Shown here: positions 44,257 to 55,500 of the stretch, one piece after another
How the letters are laid out: each line of letters starts with the position of its first letter
How positions within the stretch are numbered: the first letter of the stretch is position 1
Assembly (NCBI GenBank): GCA_019915135.1
Contig: JAHLMK010000003.1
Coordinates: 1,178,001-1,242,000, forward strand
Origin: Strobilurus pachycystidiatus
Lineage: Eukaryota; Basidiomycota; Agaricomycetes; Agaricales; Physalacriaceae
Length of the DNA: 64,000 nucleotides
Direction of reading: 5' to 3'
Notes under the pieces: generated by a model
Database searches by the model: none
What the model was told of the DNA's origin: nothing
What the model saw: the letters and a program-made list of their open reading frames with translations, nothing else
Position numbers and translations under genes: made by a program

Positions 44257-46447
44257 TCAGTTTGGTCCAATAAACTGATACAGTATCCTTCTAACGAGTC
44301 CCGACAGATGATGCGGGTCATTCTGGTACGTGCTCATGACCATAGCCATCCCAAGCGCCGTCAACAGCGCCTCGCCAGGCTTCCCCGCCCTGAACCCGCC
44401 AACCTGGCCTACCGCAATGTTCCACATACTCTCGAGCGCTTTCGGAAGCACATACATGGCGAGCTCAGCCCGTCGTTTCTTCTCCTCAAAGAACAAGGAC
44501 AGGCCCGTGGTGAGCCCAGGAATCCAATACGCCCAACGCGAAACAAAGAGCAGGTCAACGAGCCACTGGGGGAGCTTCATCCAGGACGTCATCGGAAGCG
44601 TGCTGAAGAATTCGTGCATGTTGCTTCGCGCACAGATGGCGCCTGGACGGAAGATCAGGGACAGCCGAGGACAAATCTGAGAGACGCACCTTGGTATATG
44701 ATAACATATACGCTGAAGAATGTGCAGCTCTTAAGGGTCCCAAAGAGGGCTTTGAAAAGCATGCCACCGGGTTTGCGCATGAAGGCGTTTGTCCAGAAGA
44801 GGATCGGGGGAAGGACGTGCAGCGCGCCGTACACTGGGAACATGAACCGCGCAACATCGATGAAGCGCGTGATGGGCACTCCCGTCAGGCAGGAATTCTG
44901 GCCAGGATGGAGAGCCTCGCACGGACAAAATGCCGTGGGCAGGTATTTGGCGGAGTCGGGAGAATACTGGAGGAAATCTTGTTTCCATGATAGTAGTGAT
45001 TCTGCGTTCTGTGGTGTGATTTTCCATTTCTCGAGTACACATGAGCATTCAAGTGAGACAGGAAAAGAAAAGGGAAGACGCTTACAGCGCTGGTGATAAT
45101 TTTGTCTAGATCTGCTGCATCGAAGGAATGCGTGTGTAACAAGTCCTGATTTATCCTGAAGGCCTCTGGTGGCGCATGACATGCTCGCATGCACCTGGAG
45201 ACGCGTTGAAAAGTGGATATTTCGAGATGAGGTGGGTCTTACCAAGCGCGGTAAGATGCAGGCAAGCTATCTGGCCGGACAAAATTGGCGTATAGTATTT
45301 GTGCTGATCTAATAAGTCGATGAAAACAAGTTGTGATATAGCACGGAACGGCCTACACGATAGAGAATAGCATGATGTCTCCATGAGGTACATGTATATT
45401 CTTACGCATCGTGAATGCGTTGAAAGAGCCTTGAAGTCCACTGCACCTAATATTAGGCGGGTACCCATAGCCGGTGTACACATCTACTCACCGTACAAAC
45501 ATCTGCTGGCCGATCGTTATCCTTCGGCCGCGCTTCTCAAATAGAACGCCCAAACCTCCGGCGAGAGCACCTGCTAGAGCAGAATGCCATCGACGAGTCT
45601 TCTTGCGGATGATGACTTGCCGCGCATGAGCGCTGAGGGATAAACTAGCGCGTCGGCGATGTGCCCCGCTGGGGGTTGCTACTTCCACCGTCTCCAGCTC
45701 ATCAGTGAACGGATCGTCCTCGCTAGACTTTTGCGTGGGGAACAATAGAGGGAGGGCGTTTATAAGGAACTTGTAGACCGAAGTGAAGGTCCCTGCAATG
45801 CGAGTAAGTGAGATGGATAATGAGCTGTGAAGTGAAGGACCTAGCATGGCGGCAAACCTCCAGGTATCCTCCCCAAAGATGGCGCGTCCAAGAATGGCTA
45901 GTCGCATGTTTCTTTGACATATGTATCAGCTATGGGATTTGCTAAATTGAAGTGAACATACTTTGGAACGCGCCGGATCCGTATGAAAGCTAGGATGAGA
46001 TTGAAGGCTGCTCGGATGTTGAACGCTAGCGTAGCGGAACCTAGCATAGAATAATCGGTTAGTGCGACCGCCCGAGGAACGTCGTTAACGCGCACGTAAT
46101 CCGCCCATAGCGGCGTGCTTCAGACACGCTTCTAGATCCGGAAGTTCGACCACAGGTTCGCCACGAACACGCCAGACCATCTTCCCAGCCTCCTTGAGCC
46201 TTTCTTGGTGGTTTGCCAACGCAACAAGATTCTCAAAGGACGCCATGGCCCGTCTTGGAGTGAAGTAGCCAGAATTTGACGGCGTCGGCGGCTGTGACGA
46301 TGAGGACATCCCATAATCGTGATGCAGAGGCGGAAGAGAGATGTGGGTAGAATCATTCGGAGAGCCAGAGTCCGGTGGGGTATCTCGAGGAGTCAATGGA
46401 TGTGTGTGCTCGCCACCATGAAAACAGACGGCCCTGCTGTCTAACAT
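44257..46447 (-). CDS. TMEM135-like membrane protein, copy 2
   Basis: Same exon structure and product type as the gene at 29035-31236. The last 120 residues (MHEFFSTLPMTSWMKLPQWL ... FIGPN) and the third exon (MRLAILGRAIFGEDTWRFAA...) are nearly identical; the N-terminus differs (MLDSRAVCFHGGEHTHP). Frames stay open through all homologous exons, including IHVPHGDIMLFSIV and FCPCEALHPGQNSC. One splice acceptor has changed: before the KWKITPQN exon, copy 1 has CTCAG and copy 2 has CTCGAG, a poor acceptor. Expression of a full-length protein from this copy is thus less certain. The 3' end again faces the NLR gene. Confidence 0.75.
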
Positions 46448-47343
46448 TCTATGCGATGATCAGAAGGCGGATTGCTGGCTCAGATGGAGGGTGGAACAGG
46501 CAAAAGATGGCCATAATAAGACGGCAGTCCCGGACAGGGTCAAACATCATGGAGTTAGTGCAATAAAGAGCAGACCGCTTTGGACCGCTCGCGATGTTGT
46601 CTCGTGTTTTGCGGACCCGCCCTCCGATCACTTTTGATCGTGGCGTCCAGGGCACGTTACGAATCGACAGCCAATCTGCCTTGCAATCTCTGTTTCCATC
46701 AATCTTCCATGAATAGTCCCCAGGTTTCCTTACTTGACTATGGCGTTACCCCCTTCCAGGCCTACCAATCCACCAGCGTATTGTTGCAGACTCTGGAGCT
46801 GCCTGGATTCGAAACAGCCAAGCCATCAGCGCTCAGCGCCAACGGCTATCGTGGAACACGATTACAGTCCAATACTTTGGATCAGTAGACTGGCCAACGG
46901 CTTGGGGACGGATTAGATAGAGATGCAACGTTCTCCAGCTCCTTCAAGTCAACGACCTATCTTAGAACGTAACGAAATGTAGGTGCATGGCTAAGTCACG
47001 GTTTGACCCATTGATCACTTACCGCACGAGAAGGACTTTTGGCAGCAAACAAGGACTTGGAGTTGCACCGCGTAAATCCCCTCGTAAGAATCAAGGGCGG
47101 ACCCGCGAGCTTCGCCAACCTAAATCTCTACAACCCTAATCCTGGATAGTATCATATGTTACTTGAGTAGCGTATTCCGCGGCGCAACAGGTCAAGCCCA
47201 CTTCGCCAAGTTCTCGCTGCTATCGACACGCCTTCAACTTTGCTTGACATGGGTACAAGCAACCGATACCGGGCCGCAGATGTGTAGATAACATATCCAT
47301 GACCTGTCTTGGTCATCGATAGCCTGCCTTCCCTCCCACCACA
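46448..47343. other. Upstream regions of TMEM135-like copy 2 and the aminotransferase gene
   Basis: To 47165 this is the right-arm counterpart of 28290-29034. From there to 47343 it is unique sequence in front of the aminotransferase. No gene supported. Confidence 0.5.
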
Positions 47344-48781
47344 ATGATTTTCGACGTTCAGAAGGCTCGCAGTCACTTTCCCGCTCTCAAGAATGGATTC
47401 ATCTACGGCGATAACGCAGGAGGGTCCCAAGTCGCTCTGGAAGTGGCGGACAGAATCTACGACTATCTGCTGAATACAAACGCCCAACTCGGCGCCGACT
47501 ACTCCATCTCAGTCCTCAGTACGAACAAAGTAACCGTCGAGGCTCCAGAGGAGGCTGCCAAGCTCTTCAATGCCCGGCCTGAAGAGATCGTTTTCGGCTC
47601 AAGCTCCACCGCCAACCTGGAGAACCTTGCCAGAAGTCTGGAAAACGATATTCAACCCGGGGACGAGTTCATCATTACCGGAGAACACGAAGGCACGCTT
47701 CCCCTCCTCCTCCTCATGAAACGACTCTGATAACCGGATCTGCAGCCAACTGCGGGCCATTCAAAAAGCTTGCAGCCCGTCGCGGGGCCCAAGTTAAATA
47801 TTGGCGACCCTCACCCACGAACCCTAACAATCCGTACTCCGTGGCGCTCAAGACCGAAGAACTCCTCCCCTTGATTTCGTCGCGCACTCGTATCATCGCG
47901 TTCACCGCATGCTCGAATATCTTGGGGTCGCTTGTCCCTGTGAAGGACGTGGTGAAGGCAGCGCGCCATGCGGCGAAGAAGGAAGGTGCCAAGAAGGTGG
48001 AGATCTCCATAGATTGCGTGGCGTATGCGCCACACAGGTTGATTGATGTCGACGATTGGGACGTGGATTACGCCGTGTTCTCCTTCTATAAGGTTCGTCC
48101 AACCAAAGTGCCCCCAACGCCCCCGAGTTCTCACTTCTTGACGTTGCAGGTATATGGGCCCCATACATCAGCCCTTTATGTTCGCCAGCAATCGCTCCAT
48201 CACTCCCTATCATCGCTAGTACACCATTTCCTCAAGGCCGAGAAGACGTCCTCACAACTCCAGCTCGGTGGTCCGGGCTACGAGCTTGTCTACGGCACCA
48301 CGGGTGTCATTCCTTACCTGCTTTCCTTGACTGAGAAGAAGAGTCTCAAAGCGACCTTCCATGCCATTGCTGAGCATGAGCAGACACTTGTCGAACCTCT
48401 CCTTGCCTTCCTTACCGATCCCGTCCAAGAGGCGCGAGGTGTGCGTATTGTCGGAGACGAACGCCCGGGCCCGACGCGAGTACCGACCATCAGCTTCCTT
48501 GTCGTCGGGGAAAAGCCCATGAAGAGCAAGGATGTCGTCAAGTTCTTTGACAAGAAGGGAGGCGTGAGTTCATTTCATACCTTCAATCCTCGTTATGTTC
48601 TCAGCTCCTATTACTTCAGATTGGAATTCGATACGGCCACTTCTACGCACACTCTTTGGTGGACAATTTGGATCCGAAGGTGGATATCGATGATGGTGTC
48701 GTGCGGATATCATTGGTACACTACAACACTGTGGAGGAGGTAAACACTATCATTGAGATACTCAAGGAGGTATTGGCGTAG
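47344..48781 (+). CDS. PLP-dependent aminotransferase class V (cysteine desulfurase-like)
   Basis: Four exons in phase: 47344-47692, 47746-48092, 48150-48563 and 48620-48781, 423 residues. Seen: FPALKNGFIYGDNAGGSQV near the start; EEIVFGSSSTANLENLARSL; a cofactor-loop region HEANCGPFKKLA; IIAFTACSNILGSLVPVKDV; the Asp of EISIDCVAYAPHRLIDV; the Schiff-base Lys in AVFSFYKVYGPHTSALYV; GGPGYELVYGTTGVIPYL; and a C-terminal domain ending IIEILKEVLA. Fungal members of this group are often labelled cysteine desulfurase or isopenicillin-epimerase-like without proven activity. There is no targeting peptide, so it is unlikely to be the mitochondrial Nfs1. Intron 1 has a GC donor. Confidence 0.86.
47693..47745 (+). 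other. GC-AG intron in the aminotransferase gene
   Basis: 53 bp; the boundary reads GAAG/GCACGC ... CTGCAG/CCAAC. Reading frame and the conserved HEANCGP motif both require this splice; no GT donor nearby restores the frame. Confidence 0.75.
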
Positions 48782-48893
48782 CACAGTATGGGCAAGAAGA
48801 ATGGATAACTGATCTGTAAGATAGAAAACATGGGAACAAGATGGTTTGGAAGATTGTCGATCAATAACAAAAGAAGTACCGAGCCCAACACGT

Positions 48894-49689
48894 TCAGAAC
48901 ACAACTTGGTCCCATTTCCGACGCGTGCTAGGATGAGCCTTGACGAACTCTTTGACTCTACGTCTCCCCTCCGAGAGGAACGACTCCGGGATCCATGACC
49001 CAGTAGTTCCTCCATGGCGTTTCTTATCGAAGAGATCCAGAATCTGCTCAATATCCGCCACATCAGTCGGCTGCTTGTCCCTCATCCACAGCTTGGACGA
49101 CACCCCGTGGTCCATCCACGCCTGTAGCTTCAGCAAGAGGAGCGGAATGAACGGCATGACCGGTAAGGAAACGCGATCGCCGTCCGCCTTCACATAGTCG
49201 CGGCGCACGATCTGGTCAGTCGGCACCTTGGGGATGTTCATGACGCCCGGCAAGAGCAGATCCACCTTGCATGAGCGGTGAAACCCCGACAGGCGGTACC
49301 ACATGACGCGATACGTGGCGTAGGGATCCCTCGACGCCACGGTGTAGAATGTGGAATCGAAGTTGACGACTTGGCGCTTGAGCTCTTCCTGGGATGCGGA
49401 GCAGCCGAACACTACGATGTCGATGTCCTGGACGTTGTCAGCAAGGAAATCGATAATGGTCACAACAACCCCTCACATTCGGCGTTCTGGTTGTGCCATA
49501 CAAGTGACAGGCAACGCTCCCGACGAAGCATGCGCTGTACCCCAAGCTTCTCAGGACGCTGACGATCGCCTCTGCAGCTTTGAAGACTTCAGCGCGGCTG
49601 AGAAAGCAATGTCTGGGCATGTTGCGCTGGCACCTGGAAAGAGCGGTGAGACAGTTACGGAATTGGAGATTCGATTCCCAAGCCGACAT
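48894..49689 (-). CDS. Nucleotidyltransferase-superfamily-like protein
   Basis: Two exons in phase (49689-49477 and 49427-48894, intron 49 bp), 248 residues. Seen: GYSACFVGSVACHLYGTTRTPNDIDIVVFG across the splice, which has the G-S-x-A-x-x-L-Y-G...N-D-x-D spacing of a nucleotidyltransferase palm with two acidic residues; then CKVDLLLPGVMNIPKVP (third acidic position) and ADIEQILDLFDKKRHGG. This family is common and uncharacterised in agaricomycetes; substrate unknown, and it may be AbiEii/MNT-like. An alternative start is MPRHCFLSRAEVFK at about 49617. Convergent with the aminotransferase, 3' ends about 110 bp apart. Confidence 0.72.
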
Positions 49690-49800
49690 AAGTAACTTGC
49701 GAATTAGATTTTGTACTTTTCAGTCGTAACCTTACCGCCATGGTGCCTTCATAAGTTTATCTGAGACTTGATCAGAGTCCATCATCGATTTCAGAGCCGT

Positions 49801-50816
49801 CTATTCTTCTAGTACTCTTCTCTGTGACCAGAACTCATCCTGTATAATATCACAGTGTAGGACGTCTATCTTCGTTCGCGGTTTGGATTTCTTCTTGTTC
49901 GTAGGTTCCTCTTCAGGTAGCTGGAAAGCTTGGATCAGTCGCGTGACAAACATAATTTTAGTATAAACGTACTTCTGTCCTCACTAGGACACTTCCTTTC
50001 CTTAAGCGAGGATCGATTTCGTTATAATTCGTGGAGAAACGCGTGAAAAGTATCTCATGTTTGTCTTTGGAAAACGTGCCCTGGAAGCACATTGAGAAGG
50101 ATATATAGCGCGACTAAAACAAGCATACCTTTAGCGTGGCATGGGCCTGCGTCGTTGTCTCGCCGCCTTGTTGAACCAGAGCCCAGAAAGTCGTGTTATA
50201 CAGATTATTGATATGTGCTGGAATTGGCTCGTTAGATCCATCAAAGGCAGAAGGCGAAACGCTCACTATCAGCTTGTCGCCAGGAGAAATAATCCTTGAT
50301 TTCGCGTTCTCCGGGATACAATATAATTCGTCCATCGAACGATGGCGGATATAGCAGCGGCTTATCCGGGAAGTATTTTGCCCAGTTCAGCACGTAGCAG
50401 GATGTGAAGTATGAGGTAAGGGTTGAGACTATCTTGGATTCGCGGCGGTTGTACAGAGAGGTAGACTTTCGTAAGAGAAAGCTGGCTAACATCGTCAGGT
50501 CGCGAAGGCAGAAGTGTTTTGAACGGGTACCTATACTCGTCAGACTCGCCAAATCCGAGAACAATGTCGGGGTATTCATGCATTAGACTCTGTGCAGCGT
50601 GATCCATCAGTTCGAGGGCTGCGACGTCGTTGGGTTTGGTGAACTTGTGTTCGTCCGAAAAGCTGTCGATGGGAATGATTAGGGGGGGTCAGATTCAGTA
50701 CAGAGTGATTACCGGTGAAACCCATGACCATCCAAGCGAAATACCATGAACATTCCAGGAAGAAGAGGATCTGGCAGTTCGAATTTCTTCACGTATTGAT
50801 ATTTGGTGCCGGCCAT
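49801..50816 (-). CDS. THG1: tRNA(His) guanylyltransferase
   Basis: Adds G(-1) to the 5' end of tRNA-His by a reverse (3'-5') polymerisation. Six exons were assembled by phase. Seen in order: MAGTKYQYVKKFELPDPLLPG with the metal-site FRLDGHGFHRFSDEHKFTKPND; LMDHAAQSLMHEYPDIVLGFGESDEYSFL (second catalytic acidic site); [81 protein letters not shown]; then a basic linker KKKSKPRTKI and DVLHCDIIQDEFW at the end. All are hallmark Thg1 blocks. An upstream in-frame ATG (50936) would add 40 residues rich in Arg and Ser, like a mitochondrial presequence. It is head to head with the DJ-1-type gene. Confidence 0.92.
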
Positions 50817-51016
50817 CGCGATGGCAGAAGAAGAGAGGCGTCTGGTCCGGTCCGAATTCCGGACATCTCTTTTTCTTGCGGTCACCCTGGCAACACTGTG
50901 TGCTCTTGCGAGCAGAAAGCGCGTCGGTCTGAACATGGTGGTTGTTTGACAGCCAGGGGCATTGCCGCCATGCTTGCTCGCCTTGCCTGCCGCGAAAGGC
51001 ACTTGTGATCTCTGTG

Positions 51017-51775
51017 ATGACTCGCCTTTCAAGCTTTGCCTTTCGCCGTCATGTCCACTCGGAAAGGTCGGTTCATTTTGCCGTGCTGCGTACTGGTCTT
51101 TCTCACTGGATCTCGATAATAGCATCGGTCCCAGTCAACTTCGGCGTAATTGTCTTCCCTGGCTTCCAAGCCCTCGATGTCTTCGGGCCTCTGGACGCGC
51201 TGAACATACTATCGTACGGGCACGAGATACAACTCTCCATCATTAGTTCGGCTACAGATCTCAAACCGGTGTCCACGGAGACGAACCAGAACCCAATGTC
51301 GAACTGTGCACAATCTATCCTGCCCACGCATACCATATCCAATCCTCCCTCCAAACTGGACGTTCTCCTCATTCCTGGCGGGAGGGGTACTCGCTCAGAC
51401 GAAGCGATGCGACCCATCATTGATTATGTCGCGCAGATCTGTCCGTCACTGCGATATGTGATTACTGTCTGCACAGGCTCGACCATCGCGGCGCGCGCTG
51501 GTATCCTGGACGGTCGCAGAGCCACGACTAACAAAAACGCCTGGAAATGGGCCACTAGTCAAGGGCCGAATGTGCAGTGGGTCACACATGCCAGATGGGT
51601 TGTCGACGGAAATCTTTACACTTCTTCCGGTGTAAGCGCTGGCATCGATTGCATGCTCCAGTTCATGGAAGACGTGTACGGACGTGAAGCGACAGATGCC
51701 GTCGCAAATGGGATGGAATACCTGAGGAACACTGATCCCACTTTCGATCCCTTTGCAGATCTCCATGGTCTTTGA
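51017..51775 (+). CDS. DJ-1/PfpI (ThiJ) family protein
   Basis: Class I glutamine-amidotransferase-like fold; fungal members act variously as glyoxalases, deglycases or isonitrile-hydratase-like enzymes. One exon in this reading. Seen: VPVNFGVIVFPGFQALDVFGPLDALNIL (first strand and helix with Asp); KLDVLLIPGGRGTR; the nucleophile elbow YVITVCTGSTIAARAG with Cys; NKNAWKWATSQGPNVQW; ARWVVDGNLYTSSGVSAGIDCML; and a C-terminal helix DAVANGMEYLRN. The N-terminal 38 residues (MTRLSSFAFRRHVHSERS...) are not conserved-looking and are basic, so they could be a targeting sequence, or part of the 5' region if the true start is an unseen upstream exon. The in-frame ATG at 50942 is less likely. Confidence 0.85.
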   Translation: MTRLSSFAFRRHVHSERSVHFAVLRTGLSHWISIIASVPVNFGVIVFPGFQALDVFGPLDALNILSYGHEIQLSIISSATDLKPVSTETNQNPMSNCAQSILPTHTISNPPSKLDVLLIPGGRGTRSDEAMRPIIDYVAQICPSLRYVITVCTGSTIAARAGILDGRRATTNKNAWKWATSQGPNVQWVTHARWVVDGNLYTSSGVSAGIDCMLQFMEDVYGREATDAVANGMEYLRNTDPTFDPFADLHGL

Positions 51776-52559
51776 GGACGACTTCGCAAGTCCGGGAGTT
51801 TCAGGTAGTTCAACTGAGCTCGAACGCGCACTGTTCTAATTTAACTTTAGGACGAAAGCAGTCGTTCCGAGTCACTTGTATACTTACACGAGCTTCATGA
51901 GGACTTCTTTCTCGCACTGTCGATTTGACATCAATTGTCTTTTTCCGGATGGCATCTTTTGGTCTTTTCTCTCGTCGACGTTACGGTTCAAGACATCGAT
52001 CAAACGAACGCGCTATTTCCGCATACACTCGTGATGCACATTCAATAGAAGAATGCCGGTCAATCTCGGTGAGATCAAGGACCTGGTGTTAGAATCTATA
52101 TACACGGCTGCGCCATGGTCACGACTCTCTACTCTTGCGACCACAAAGAACGAATACATAGAAGCTCGCGATCGCAAGCACAAGCTTTATTTAGAAGGAT
52201 TACATCTCTCATCTGCAAACGTGAGTCGCCTCAGGCCTGTTTTGACGAAGAGTGATATACTTACTTGACATTGGAGATTTGGCGTCAATTTCCTTGTTTC
52301 ATGTGGCATCTTTCTGTCTTTTCCCTCGTCGACATGTACTGTATCGACGGACGCGCCATTTCCGGATACACTCGTGTTTCACATTGAATACAAGAATGCC
52401 GTTTCCATCTCTTATCGTCTCCTAGTGGGAACTTACAGCTTCATCGTGACTGTCAAGACTGACAGCTAATGATGCATTCAAACTCGGAGCCAGAACTCAA
52501 TAGCTTGGCTGTACGAAGCTGTGTTTGCCTCGTGTCTTTCTCTCCCCTCTACTCCCATC
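51776..52559 (+). promoter_or_regulatory. Duplicated promoter region of NLR copy 3
   Basis: 51790-52060 and 52262-52430 each resemble the NLR-1 upstream region (block around TCTCGTCGACGTTACGG and ...TTTCCGxATACACTCGTG...), so the promoter is present twice in tandem. The 71-codon ORF between them (52053-52268) has no support. Confidence 0.6.
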
Positions 52560-55500
52560 ATGGCTGAAGCCCTCGGCGTTGTATCCAGTGTCCTCAGTCT
52601 CATCGAGGCCGCCAAGGTCATATACGACTGCTTCAAGGAGTACCGCGGCGCAAATGAGAAAGTCGGACACTTTCTCAATGATATCGAGCGAGCGCAAGAG
52701 ATCTTCGCGGAACTGAAGAATTTGGGGCCATCAGGCGATGTCATCGTGCAGCGCCATGGTCCAACCTACGAGCGCATCTTCGATGAGGTCAAGAAGAAGT
52801 ATCAGGACCCAAAGTCGACGGGAATCAGAGGTGTCAAGAGGTTCAAGTTTGCGTGGAACGGGAAGGAGGACCTGTCGGACGTGCGTACGAAGCTTGAACG
52901 TCTAAATCGTGACGTATCTCTCCTGCTGGAGCTGGGCATTCGGTGAGCGCAGTAACCATCATCCATTGCCCTTGCAACTCACGCTCTGAAGTGGGATTGT
53001 CGCCAGGATGGAGACCAATCAGGCCGATGAGCGCGCGACCGTCGCCAGGATAGAGACCAATCAGGCCGATGAGCTTGCGACCGTCGCCAGGATAGAGACC
53101 AATCAGGCCGATGAGCTTGTGACCGTCGCCAGGATAGAGACCAATCAGGTCGATGAGCGCGATGAACGTGCTCGGAACAAAGCAACGAACGAAGCTGGTG
53201 CGGCCCAGTATCTATGAGCCGTGCAGACGTCCTAACTGGCCATTTTAGCCGCTGCTCAGAAGGATCTCTACAACTGGCTCAAGCCCGTCGACGCAAGTGA
53301 TTACCACCAGGGTGTCCGAGCAAGACGCCAGCGGGGAACAGCTGAATGGCTGCTCACAGTGCGGCCCTTTCAAGACTGGAAGGCTACGCCTGGATCGTTC
53401 CTTTGGCTCAAGGGCATCCGTAAGTCAGCTATCACTTCAGGCTCGCCAAATGCTGATGAATCAATGTCTGTACTCCAGCTGGCGCCGGCAAGACTCTCCT
53501 CTTGTAAGTCCTCGTTCAACTCATCGTGGTTTGAGCACACCTCATGGCGACCACAGATCCGCCGTCATTGACCATCTAATTGAGCGCTGCAAGTTAAGCG
53601 ACTCGACAATCAACTCATGCATCACCGTCTTGTTCTACTGCAGTTTTAATGATGCGCGCACTATCATGCCCTCGGTCATCCTCCAATCCATTCTAGCTCA
53701 GATCATCATGGCTATCGAACCCACGAGGCTTTCTCGCGACTTTGTAGACCTTCTAGCAAGCCTTAGGCGCGAGAGTCCCACGCAGAATCTTCAGGAACTG
53801 GTGGACCTGATTTATCGTGCATGCGCTTCATTTGAGCGTGTCTACGTCCTCATTGATGCTCTGGACGAGTGCCCCAGAGACGCTCGAGAGCCACTACTAC
53901 TTGCCCTCTCATTCCTTGTGGGACAAAGTCCTGCAGGTGTCATTTCCTTACTGGTTGCCAGTCGTCATGAACGAGATATTGCCAATGTTCTTGGTGCAGC
54001 ATTGACCATGGACCTGTCTTCGTCGCAATCAGGGGAAAATGTCAACAAGGACATACTTCTATATGTGTCACAGCAGATTAAATCCCGTCGAAGGCTTCAA
54101 AAGCTGCCAGCTGATCTGAAGACTGAAATTGAAGAAGCTCTTGGCAAGGCCTCTGGCATGTGAGTTGTGGTCATCACTTTTGTGCATGCAACTGCAGTGT
54201 GCTCAGACTATTACAGGTTTCGCTTGGTGGATCTTCAATTAGGTCTGTTGGAGGTACAGCCCACTGTAGCTGCTATACGCAGCACATTATCGACACTCCC
54301 GCAAGGTCTTGTTGCAATGTATGCACACATCTTACGCAGCATTATTGATCAAGGCGAGGTCATTGCTCAAATTGTGCAGAAAACATTACATCTCATCATT
54401 GGTGCTCCGGAACCATTGACACTTGCAGAGGTTGCTGAAGCCATCATGATTGAGCCGGATCAGTCTTCTCTCAATTTGGACCTGCAGATCCTTGATCCAT
54501 TTGATATCTTGGAATATTGCTCCTGTCTCATTCATTGTGATACATGTCAGGACAATCCAAAGAAAACATGGTTGTCATTATCACATTTCACTGTCCAGGT
54601 AAGTGTTGATCCTAGTGCATGATCATAATTTCCAACCTTTAACTTAGGAATTCTTGACATCTGAAACTCTTCAAGCTCAAACAGACTTGAGAATGTATTT
54701 TGCTCAGAGTGTTTATGATCTCCAGCTCAACATGGCATCAATCATCCTGGATTATTACTCATTGAATGATTTCAAAATCAATCCAGTAAATAGTGTCATT
54801 GTTTGTCATTCCTTTCTTTTTTATGCTCAAAAGTCTTGGCTGCACATAATGCCAAGGAGGAATTCTGCACATGATGAGCAAGTCCTCTCTAAGCTTGAAT
54901 ATTTTCTTCTTGATCCTTCTTGTTTCCCAATGCATGTGTATTTGTATCATTCAATGGGTCAACAAAAATTTACTTGGATTGTTCCAGCAGCAGAAGAAAT
55001 ACGAGGAAATTTTATGAAATTCTTCCTTTTTTATGTTCCATCAGATTGGCTGCGTCAAATATTGACACAATATAGACAGTCTTTTCCTCACATTGATACA
55101 ATCATACAATATAAGAAAACCCATTCTGAGTCCTGTCCCCTGATTTATGCTATAAGTCAGAATGATTCTGAGCGTATCAAAATGCTGTCAGACCTTGGGG
55201 CTGTTTCAAAAAATGCAATTCTATTTGCATTGCAAATTGATGCAGTGGATTGTCTCTCACTTCTTCTGCGTGGGATCACAGCCAGTGATATAATAGAGAG
55301 TACTGTTGCAGATGCAATATACAATAATAAGATATATTGTCTTTCTCTTCTTTTGGATGCAAGTGCAGTCATTCCACAAAATGCTGTTGTGGCTGCAATA
55401 AAGTGGGGTAAAACAGATTGTCTGCACCTTCTTTTGAATAGAAAAGTCACTATTTCAAATGCTGCTGTAATTGAGGCCATTAAGAACCACAATAGAAATG

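Larger units (their letters stand above)
39190..47165 (-). repeat. Right arm of the large inverted duplication (about 8 kb)
   Basis: Reverse-complement counterpart of 28290-35520. It is longer mainly because of an insertion of about 540 bp (43100-43653) and a different repeat number in the NLR array. Gene order is mirrored: NLR (+) then TMEM135-like (-). Confidence 0.9.

Noticed and set aside
47152..47487. 111-codon minus-strand ORF
   Set aside because: Overlaps the promoter and first exon of the aminotransferase; no recognisable features.
52053..52268. 71-codon ORF starting MPVNLGEIKDLV
   Set aside because: Lies between two copies of the NLR promoter repeat and has no counterpart in the other copies; it may be chance or a remnant.
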